Below are positions 16,134 to 22,883 of a DNA stretch of 34,142 nucleotides, one piece after another. Under the pieces are notes generated by a model. The model was not told where the DNA came from, did not search any database, and saw nothing but the letters and a program-made list of their open reading frames with translations. The stretch covers positions 1-34,142 of the forward strand of contig OMUM01000185.1 of the NCBI GenBank assembly GCA_900314225.1, read 5' to 3'. Position numbers and translations under genes: made by a program. Numbering within the stretch: position 1 is the stretch's first letter; each line of letters starts with the position of its first letter. Source of the DNA: an uncultured bacterium (GTDB taxonomy: Bacteria; Bacillota_I; Bacilli_A; RF39; UBA660).

Positions 16134-17147
16134 GTGAATGTTATTGTAGCAAATGAACAACAAAATCAACTTTCTAATTTAGATATCGATATAATAAAAA
16201 GTATTTCAGGAGTTTATGAAGCTTATGAAATAGTTGAAATGTTTAAAAATTTTTTCTTTAATATGATGATTTTAGATGTTACAGCATTAAAAAATTATAA
16301 AGATATTAGAACATATGAAGTTCTAGCAAGTGGCTTAGAACCAAGTAAAATTATATTTTTATTACCTGAAGGAAGTGAGATAACAACACCTAATTTTTTA
16401 TCACACCTTATTTCACTAAAAATATATAATTTTACTACCAATGTAAATGGAATAAATTATTTATTAAAAAAAAGAAATACATTAAAAGATGTAGAACAAA
16501 TAGTTAAAATGGCAAACATGAAAGATTCTAGCGATACTGGTGCCGCTGTAGCAACTATTTCAAAAAATAATTCAAACAAAGTTATTCATATATTAGGAAT
16601 TAAAAATATAACAGATGGTGCTGGAGCAACGACATTTATATATCTTTTAAAGAAAGAATTATCATTAATTTATGGTAAAGAAAATATAGTTGCCATCGAG
16701 ATTGATAAGAACGATTTTAAATTGTTTGTTGAAAAAAATATGTACTCAACTGATCACGATAATTTAAATAATTTATTATCCAAATTTTCAAGTTCAAAAG
16801 TAATATTAGTCGATTTAAATAATTATACTGATGAAAGTTTTTGTAATGATATAATTTATTTAATTGAACCGAGTACAATTAAATTAAATAGATTAGTTAG
16901 AAAAGATAGAAATATATTTACTAGGCTAGTTAATAAAAAAGTTGTCTTAAATAAAAGCTTACTATTAAATAATGATATTTATGACTTTGAGAGTGAAGCA
17001 GGAATAAAAGTTTTCTATAATATGCCACCTCTTGATGAAAGAAAAAGAAATTCAATAGTTCATGATTTTTTAAATAAATTAGGCTATTTTGAAGAAGATC
17101 ATGAAAATAATAATTCTTCAAAAATATTTGGATTATTTAGAAGATAA
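16134..17147 (+). CDS. tadZ: TadZ/CpaE-like protein with a degenerate P-loop
   Basis: This 337-aa protein starts at a GTG (16134) set 9 bases after AGGAGG (16119-16124). Residues 1-120 look like the receiver-like alpha/beta domain of CpaE/TadZ (V-I-V-A start, MMILDVT, IIFLLPEG). The second half is of ParA/MinD type, beginning IHILGIKNITDGAGATT (151-167). In active ParA proteins this loop reads GGxGKTT; here Ala165 replaces the Lys, as is known for some TadZ proteins. A second key segment, VAIEID, then VILVDLNNY, follows. TadZ places the Tad machine in the cell, often at a pole. It ends the Tad-type half, and a consensus promoter comes directly after it. Confidence 0.75.
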   Translation: MNVIVANEQQNQLSNLDIDIIKSISGVYEAYEIVEMFKNFFFNMMILDVTALKNYKDIRTYEVLASGLEPSKIIFLLPEGSEITTPNFLSHLISLKIYNFTTNVNGINYLLKKRNTLKDVEQIVKMANMKDSSDTGAAVATISKNNSNKVIHILGIKNITDGAGATTFIYLLKKELSLIYGKENIVAIEIDKNDFKLFVEKNMYSTDHDNLNNLLSKFSSSKVILVDLNNYTDESFCNDIIYLIEPSTIKLNRLVRKDRNIFTRLVNKKVVLNKSLLLNNDIYDFESEAGIKVFYNMPPLDERKRNSIVHDFLNKLGYFEEDHENNNSSKIFGLFRR

Positions 17148-17151
17148 ATAA

Positions 17152-17181
17152 TTGACAAAATTAGTATTATAATTATATAAT
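17152..17181 (+). promoter_or_regulatory. Consensus sigma-A promoter before the first VirB2-like gene
   Basis: TTGACA (17152-17157), 18-nt spacer, TATAAT (17176-17181). Both boxes match consensus exactly, making this the best promoter in the window. The 53-base leader contains a small TATTG/CAATA hairpin before the GGAG ribosome site. Confidence 0.8.
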
Positions 17182-17234
17182 TATTTTAGTAAATATTGTT
17201 TTTAGCAATAAAATTTAGATAGGAGTTGATTTAG

Positions 17235-17546
17235 ATGGATCTTGATGCATGTGGTGGTTTACTTCCAATTGTTAAGGTTATTAGACAAGGACTTTTTCCT
17301 TTATTTCAAATAGGTATTCCAATAGTTTTAATTATATATGGAACAATTGATTTAGGTAAGGCAGTAATTGCTAGTGATGAGAAAGAAATAAAAGCCGCTC
17401 AAAGTAGATTAATAAAAAGATTTATATATGCTGCTATGGTATTCTTTGTAACTACCTTAGTTTCAGTTTTAATGAACATGATTTCAAAAGGTGGAGAAGG
17501 AGATACAACAAGTTGGAAATCATGCTGGAGAGCTGCTGGTAATTAG
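17235..17546 (+). CDS. VirB2/TrbC-like small membrane protein, 103 aa
   Basis: Two hydrophobic helices (about 20-42 and 62-83) are joined by a charged cytosolic loop, AVIASDEKEIKAAQSRLIKR. This is the topology and loop style of VirB2/TrbC pilins and related T4SS subunits of Gram-positives. One Cys lies near each end (Cys6 and one at about 96), both on the outer side if the loop is inside. It is closely related to the next gene along the loop and second helix. It has a consensus promoter and its own strong terminator, so it is transcribed alone, fitting a subunit made in excess. The assignment is by topology and context, not a clear family motif. Confidence 0.6.
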   Translation: MDLDACGGLLPIVKVIRQGLFPLFQIGIPIVLIIYGTIDLGKAVIASDEKEIKAAQSRLIKRFIYAAMVFFVTTLVSVLMNMISKGGEGDTTSWKSCWRAAGN

Positions 17547-17553
17547 TATTTTT

Positions 17554-17581
17554 AAAAAATAGTATTCTTACTATTTTTTTT
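17554..17581 (+). terminator. Rho-independent terminator after the first VirB2-like gene
   Basis: An 11-bp stem AAAAAATAGTA (17554-17564)/TACTATTTTTT (17569-17579) with a 4-nt loop and continued T. It splits the locus into separate transcription units. Confidence 0.85.
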
Positions 17582-17582
17582 G

Positions 17583-17603
17583 TGTTATAATTTATGATAT
17601 AAT
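17583..17603 (+). promoter_or_regulatory. Promoter region with two extended -10 elements for the T4SS genes
   Basis: TG-T-TATAAT (17583-17591) and TG-A-TATAAT (17595-17603) are both extended -10 boxes, one after the other. No good -35 lies upstream because the terminator stem occupies the site. Confidence 0.55.
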
Positions 17604-17620
17604 AATGTCGGAGTGATTTC

Positions 17621-17989
17621 ATGAAAAATATTAAATCTTTTGTTTTTGTAATATTAACCAGTTTGTTAATCGTTCTACCATTAAATTCTTACGCTACAGA
17701 TTGTAGTGGATTATTAGGTAATCCTAATGACGAAAACAGTGTCGCTTGGTTAATTCAAACACTTTTAAATTATACAAGAATATTAGGCCCTCTTGCAGTT
17801 ATTATTTTAAGTAGTATTGATTTTGCTAATGTTATTATCCGTAGTGATGATGATGCAATGGCTAAAGCAAAGAAAAAGTTAATAAGAAGATTAATTATAA
17901 CTGCTTTACTTTTCTTCGTTCCAACAATAGCAAATGTATTACTAAATATATTTGGTATTACAGGTAATCCAACTTGTGGAATAAACTAG
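17621..17989 (+). CDS. VirB2/TrbC-like small membrane protein with signal peptide, 122 aa
   Basis: This is a paralogue of the preceding small gene, sharing the I-D-[LF]-x-x-x-x-I-x-SD loop, LI[KR]R and FFV-x-T. It differs in having an N-terminal signal peptide (cleavage near SYA-TD, residue 26), typical of VirB2 proteins, and Cys residues at about 28 and near the end. Two helices follow (about 53-72 and 89-111) around the charged loop. CGGAGTGA precedes the ATG. Likely a T4SS pilin or pore subunit, paired with or alternative to its paralogue. Confidence 0.65.
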   Translation: MKNIKSFVFVILTSLLIVLPLNSYATDCSGLLGNPNDENSVAWLIQTLLNYTRILGPLAVIILSSIDFANVIIRSDDDAMAKAKKKLIRRLIITALLFFVPTIANVLLNIFGITGNPTCGIN

Positions 17990-18010
17990 AGGCAAATGAG
18001 GTGATATTTT

Positions 18011-20185
18011 ATGATAGAATCTGATTTAAGTGCACAAAATATAATTCTTGATGGAATTAGAAAAATCTTTTCCCTTCTAGATTTAGTTTTTTTTAATTTA
18101 ATGAATTTTATGTATCAACTATTTTTTAATGTCGCTTCTGCCGATATATTTAGTAATGATATGATACTAAAATTTTATGGTCGTATTCAGGTAATACTAG
18201 GAGTCTTTATGATGTTTCAATTGACTATGTCAATATTAAGAGGAATAGTTAATCCAGATGAATTTTTTGAAAGTGGAAAAGGGGTTAATGGAAGTGGATT
18301 TTCATCTATCATTATGAGAATTGTAACATCTCTTTTAATGCTTGCATTACTTACTCCAATTAGTATTCCAAATGCTAGTAATGAATATGAAAAACAGATA
18401 AATAATAATGGAATATTATTTGGTACATTATATTCTTTACAACACAGAATTCTTGCTAACAACACCTTAGGAAGACTAATTTTAGGTAATGAGAGTACTC
18501 AATCAAATTTATTAGATGATGATTCTGAAAATGATAGTGATAGTGAACTGGCAAAATCTTCTAGGACATTTACTTCCACAATTGTAAAAACTTTTTATAA
18601 AATAAATTTATTACCAGAAGATAAGAGAGCTAATCATTCAACTGATGGTGATGATGCTGGAGATCCAGAAAATAGAGTTTGTAGTGGTGATATAGATCAA
18701 GGCGGTTTTTTGACTAATTATAAGAAAGAAGATTCTGATTTTAACGAAATTATATTATCAGTTAATGATACTTGTGATACTAGCAGCATTCCATTTTTCA
18801 ATGCTATTTCAAAAGCTTTAAAATCATTAATTGGAAGTAATCATTATTTAGTTGCTTATACTTATTTCTTAGGAGGAGTAACTGCATTAATTTTTTCAGC
18901 AATTTTGCTTTCTTTCACAATAGATGTTGCTATACGAGCAATTAAGTTAGCTATACTGAGATTAATTGCTCCAATTCCAATTATTAGTTATATGGATCCT
19001 AAACAAGGAAAAGATGGCTCATTCAAGGCCTGGACAAAAACATTATCTACAACATATCTAGATTTATTTTTAAGATTATCAATTATCTACTTTGCCTTCT
19101 TCTTAATAGAAAGTATAATGACAGGTGGTTTACAAATTAATACAACTAGTGGTATAGTTGGAGGATTATCAACATTAATCATTTATATTGCTATATTTAT
19201 ATTTGCCTTCCAAGCACCTAAGTTTATTAAAGAAGCATTAGGTATAAAAGATAGCTTTAGTTTATTTGGAGGATTTGGTTCTATTTTAGGTGGTGCTGCA
19301 CTTGCTGCTGGAACTATTGGTTCAGCAGTAACTGGTGCCCGTTCTAGTTGGGCAGTAACGAGAGATGGAGAAGGAATCCATAAATTTGGTGCATTAAATG
19401 TAGGTCGAGCTATAGCCGGTGGAATAGCAGGTGGAGTTACTGGGGTTAGTGCTGCAGCTAAAGCTTTGAGTAGTGCTAAAGATCATCCTGGAAGTGCTGT
19501 AATACAAGCTTATCAAAAACAAAATGCTGCAAAGTATTCTCAAGGTGATGCTGGTTCAACATTGTTTGGTCGTATCGGAACAACAGCTACAAGATTATTT
19601 ACCGGTGAATCAACTGCTTCTAGAAATGAAAGAAACATTTCTAATCTTGAAGCTAGACAAAGTGCTTTGGATGCTATTAAAAAGCGTGTTAGTGGAGAAA
19701 TGGTAAAACAAGATTGGACATATGGTTCTTTAGGAATTAATGATAATAGAGGAAATACAATTGGAAATGTAAATTATAAAAGTTTTATGGCAGAGTATGA
19801 GGCTGCAAAATCTAGAGGTGATGGTATAGTAAGATTTACTGATCAGTCTGGTACACAGCACGAGATAAGTTTTGCCGATGCTGATCGTCAAAAGGGATAT
19901 TTGCTTAAAAACAATGAGGATAGTTATATTAGAGAAATTGTTAATGGCACTAATGGACATACTGATGTTGAACTTACAAGTTTGATTCAAGATGCTCAAG
20001 CAAAAGGTGGAGCTTACTTATATGATAGTGTCACTAATTCATATCTTTCTAATACTAGTGGTGGTGTTATTAACTCTAGGGATTCTTATACAAAGACATC
20101 AGAAGGTATTGGACAAGAAATTCGTGATGCTAAACGTGCAAATTCTAAGGCTAAGGCTGATGATATGTATGCTGGTAAAAAATAA
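18011..20185 (+). CDS. VirB6/TrbL-like polytopic membrane protein with long hydrophilic tail
   Basis: This 724-aa protein starts at an ATG with GAGGTGAT (17998-18005). Helices are evident near 20-42, 58-80 and 98-120. A large acidic Asn/Asp/Ser-rich outer loop (about 125-275) follows, then a membrane block (about 278-430) with RLIAPIPIISYMDPKQGKDG and TYLDLFLRLSIIY, similar in style to VirB6/TrbL channel proteins of Gram-positive T4SS. Residues about 430-520 are Ala/Gly-rich, and about 520-724 are hydrophilic and probably cytosolic, with no recognised domain. VirB6-type proteins form the inner-membrane translocation path. The position between VirB2-like and VirB3/VirB4-like genes supports the call. 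The tail could dock the VirB4 or VirD4 ATPases; that is inference. Confidence 0.75.
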   Translation: MIESDLSAQNIILDGIRKIFSLLDLVFFNLMNFMYQLFFNVASADIFSNDMILKFYGRIQVILGVFMMFQLTMSILRGIVNPDEFFESGKGVNGSGFSSIIMRIVTSLLMLALLTPISIPNASNEYEKQINNNGILFGTLYSLQHRILANNTLGRLILGNESTQSNLLDDDSENDSDSELAKSSRTFTSTIVKTFYKINLLPEDKRANHSTDGDDAGDPENRVCSGDIDQGGFLTNYKKEDSDFNEIILSVNDTCDTSSIPFFNAISKALKSLIGSNHYLVAYTYFLGGVTALIFSAILLSFTIDVAIRAIKLAILRLIAPIPIISYMDPKQGKDGSFKAWTKTLSTTYLDLFLRLSIIYFAFFLIESIMTGGLQINTTSGIVGGLSTLIIYIAIFIFAFQAPKFIKEALGIKDSFSLFGGFGSILGGAALAAGTIGSAVTGARSSWAVTRDGEGIHKFGALNVGRAIAGGIAGGVTGVSAAAKALSSAKDHPGSAVIQAYQKQNAAKYSQGDAGSTLFGRIGTTATRLFTGESTASRNERNISNLEARQSALDAIKKRVSGEMVKQDWTYGSLGINDNRGNTIGNVNYKSFMAEYEAAKSRGDGIVRFTDQSGTQHEISFADADRQKGYLLKNNEDSYIREIVNGTNGHTDVELTSLIQDAQAKGGAYLYDSVTNSYLSNTSGGVINSRDSYTKTSEGIGQEIRDAKRANSKAKADDMYAGKK

Positions 20186-20208
20186 TATAAAGTTGGAGTG
20201 TGATACAT

Positions 20209-20529
20209 GTGTATAATAACTATTTAATCCCTGCCAATACTAAGAGGGGACAATTAATATTAGGTATTTTTAGACCAATAGATTTATATTTATTTGGTAG
20301 TGGAGTATTTGTAACAATTATATTGCTTGCTTTTTGTCCATTGTCATCAACAGCCGTTACAATTCTCGTTTTAAGTCCGGCTTTAATTACTGCGTTTTTG
20401 GTAATGCCGGTACCATATTATCATAATATGTTAGTTGTTATATTAGAGGCTTATCAGTTTTTTACTAATAGGCAAACATATAGATGGAAAGGTTGGTGTT
20501 ATAAAAGTGGCAAAACAAGGAAGCGTTAG
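20209..20529 (+). CDS. VirB3/PrgI-like membrane protein
   Basis: The frame is open from a GTG at 20200, but that start sits only two bases from GGAG (20194-20197). The in-frame GTG at 20209 has proper spacing and gives 106 aa. Two closely spaced helices (about 24-43 and 49-68) are followed by a short tail with MPVPYYHNMLVVI and RQTYRWKGWCY, the kind of two-helix, basic-tail protein (PrgI/VirB3) that always precedes VirB4 in T4SS loci. VirB3 forms a complex with VirB4 in the membrane. It overlaps the next gene by 23 bases, so the products are made together. Confidence 0.75.
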   Translation: MYNNYLIPANTKRGQLILGIFRPIDLYLFGSGVFVTIILLAFCPLSSTAVTILVLSPALITAFLVMPVPYYHNMLVVILEAYQFFTNRQTYRWKGWCYKSGKTRKR

Positions 20530-21058
20530 TGGTTTTACAGAAGATTGGTTACCTGTAAGAGCTATTCAAAATAATATGATTATTACAAGAAATGGATTTA
20601 AAGTTACAGGAGTTAAAATTACTCCTAAAAATATATTTATTTTAGATCCAGATACACAAGATAATATACTAATTGGTCTAAGAAACTTCTACAATACAAT
20701 AGACTATGAATTTTGGCTAGTTGTTGCCGATAGACCAGTTGATATATCAGTTTATATGTCTCAAATGCAATTACTTCTTAATGAAACAACATCTCCAGCA
20801 GTCAGAAAACTTATTTTACAAGACATAGATAAAGGAGAAAAATTCATTAGAAATAATGTTGTCGACACAGAGTATTATTTCTTATTTAAATCAAAGGATA
20901 CAGATTTATTACAGAAACGTGTTAGACAAATGATTAATGGACTTGCTACTTGTGGAATGAATGCATCTCTTGCAAGTAATTCTGATTTAAGATTAATACT
21001 TGAAAACTTCCTTAATGGAGGTAATACTACAGAGTTTGGAACGGTGATGCCAGTATGA
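20507..21058 (+). CDS. VirB4 N-terminal part as a separate gene
   Basis: This 183-aa product (GTG start; GGTG at 20495-20498) matches the first domain of VirB4/TraE-type ATPases: EDWLPVRAIQNNMI, a strand pattern ending F-x-x-x-L-D-P-D-x-Q-x-N, FWLVVADRPVDIS, and a helical end. It has no ATPase motif. It stops at TGA (21056-21058), the only TGA stop seen in the window, and shares ATGA with the start of the ATPase gene. Together the two add up to about 781 aa, the size of one normal VirB4, so a single ancestral gene appears to be divided at a domain border. An indel in the assembly is possible, but the second gene has its own start and ribosome site. Confidence 0.75.
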   Translation: MAKQGSVSGFTEDWLPVRAIQNNMIITRNGFKVTGVKITPKNIFILDPDTQDNILIGLRNFYNTIDYEFWLVVADRPVDISVYMSQMQLLLNETTSPAVRKLILQDIDKGEKFIRNNVVDTEYYFLFKSKDTDLLQKRVRQMINGLATCGMNASLASNSDLRLILENFLNGGNTTEFGTVMPV

Positions 21059-22851
21059 GTATAGGTTTAAGAAGTCAATTAGCACCTAAGGGGCTAGATT
21101 TTAAAAGTGATCCAAGTTCTTTCTTTATTAGTGATAAATATGCAACTATATTAACTGTTGTATCATATCCGAAGTATATTTCACCAGGTTATTTATCATC
21201 TCTTACTAACATGTCTGGAATAAAGGTTGTAATTAAACACATCCCCGTTCCCTTTCAAGATATGGCTAAAATGTTAAATAAACAAGTAGCTGATTTGAAA
21301 GAAAGATATCAAAATGAAAGAGATCAGACCGTAAGAGAAAGAATTAGACAAGATGCCGAAAGTTTGGAATATTTTACTTCAATGCTTGCTGGTAGTCAGG
21401 CTCGTATTTTCGACTTTCAAATGCATATCATGATTACAGCTGATACTAAAGAAGATCTTGAATTAAAAAAATTAAATGTTAAAAATTATCTTGACGCCAT
21501 GGAATTAAAAGCAGTAGCCTTAAGATTTGAACAAGAAAAAGTATTAAAATCAATTATTCCTGTTTTCCCATCTCAAGATATTGAGCAAAGAATTGGAACT
21601 CCAATTCCATCTGTTACAATCAGTGCCATGTATCCATTCATATTTGATAGTTTAAAAGATCCAGGCTTATCTACTTTACTTGGTGTAGATTTTTCTGGTG
21701 GAGTAATTCTATTCAATCAATTCTTATATAAAATACGTAAAGAAAATAATAGAAATAATGCAAATATGATTATTCTTGGAACATCTGGTTCAGGTAAAAG
21801 TACAGCAGCTAAACTTCTTTTAAGAACACATATTAGAAATGGTTGTCAAATAGTCATAATTGACCCTGAAGATGAATTCAGAGAAATTACCAGATCATTT
21901 GGAGGAGACACTGTTGATATTGGTAAAGGTGGAGAATATGGACTTATTAATCCACTTGAAATTGTTATAGATGCTGATGAAGAAGAAATTAGACAAGGAC
22001 TTGGCTATACAGTTTTGACCAGAACCCTTCAATTTTTAAAAGCATTTATGAAATACTATGATCCTTCAATTGAAGAATCTGTTCTAACAATGTTTTCTGA
22101 AGTTGTTCAAGATACATATAAAAGATTTGGTATAGATTTTAATACAGACTTTTCTAGATTTACCTCAGCTGATTATCCTACTTTTAGTGATGTGTATGCA
22201 ACTATAAAAGGTCGACTTATGTCAATGACTGAACAGTCACAAGAACGCGATATTATGGAAAAACTAGAACTAAAAGTTAGGCCGATTACAAAAGAATTAA
22301 GATTCTATTTTGATGGTCATACAACTTTGAAAAAAGGTAGCGATTTCATGGTATTTAATATTAAGGAATTAATGAACAGTGATTCTAATGTAAGAAATGC
22401 CTTATTCTTTAATGTATTAAAATATGCTTGGGGACTATGTCTAGATTTCAACGTTGATACAGTATTAATGGTTGATGAAGCACACGTATTATTAGGTGAC
22501 AATAATGCTCTAGGTGCTGACTTTTTAGCACAAGTTCAAAGACGTGCTCGTAAATATAATACAGGAACAATAATAATCACCCAGCAACCTTCAGACTTTT
22601 CTGATCCTTCTGTTATTACACAAGGTAAAGCAATTTTTGATAACTCATCATATTATCTTGTTATGGGACTTAGAAAGCAAGCTGTTGAAGATTTATCAAA
22701 ATTAATTGATTTAAATGAAAGTGAAAAAGAAAGTATAAAACATTATTCTCAAGGAGAGGCCTTATTTGTATGTGGAAATAGAAGAATGAGAATTAATGTT
22801 GCGGTTACGCAAGAGGAACTAGACTCCTTTGGTATCGGAGGCGGTTTCTAA
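21055..22851 (+). CDS. virB4: VirB4-family T4SS ATPase (C-terminal part with motor domain)
   Basis: This 598-aa protein starts at the ATG at 21055, with GGTGAT at 21043-21048. Residues 1-215 correspond to the second half of the VirB4 N-terminal region (QLAPKGLDF, then YPKYISPGYLSSL). The motor domain follows: Walker A GTSGSGKST (242-250), IIDPEDEF, GGEYGLINPLEI, Walker B MVDEAHVLL (Asp474-Glu475), and the ITQQPSDF motif. All catalytic residues are present. VirB4 is the universal energising ATPase of T4SS, working at the membrane with VirB3 and VirB6. It presumably binds the separate N-terminal protein encoded just upstream to make the full unit. Confidence 0.93.
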   Translation: MSIGLRSQLAPKGLDFKSDPSSFFISDKYATILTVVSYPKYISPGYLSSLTNMSGIKVVIKHIPVPFQDMAKMLNKQVADLKERYQNERDQTVRERIRQDAESLEYFTSMLAGSQARIFDFQMHIMITADTKEDLELKKLNVKNYLDAMELKAVALRFEQEKVLKSIIPVFPSQDIEQRIGTPIPSVTISAMYPFIFDSLKDPGLSTLLGVDFSGGVILFNQFLYKIRKENNRNNANMIILGTSGSGKSTAAKLLLRTHIRNGCQIVIIDPEDEFREITRSFGGDTVDIGKGGEYGLINPLEIVIDADEEEIRQGLGYTVLTRTLQFLKAFMKYYDPSIEESVLTMFSEVVQDTYKRFGIDFNTDFSRFTSADYPTFSDVYATIKGRLMSMTEQSQERDIMEKLELKVRPITKELRFYFDGHTTLKKGSDFMVFNIKELMNSDSNVRNALFFNVLKYAWGLCLDFNVDTVLMVDEAHVLLGDNNALGADFLAQVQRRARKYNTGTIIITQQPSDFSDPSVITQGKAIFDNSSYYLVMGLRKQAVEDLSKLIDLNESEKESIKHYSQGEALFVCGNRRMRINVAVTQEELDSFGIGGGF

Positions 22852-22883
22852 AATAAATATTTAAGTGTTAGGTGGTGGTATCA

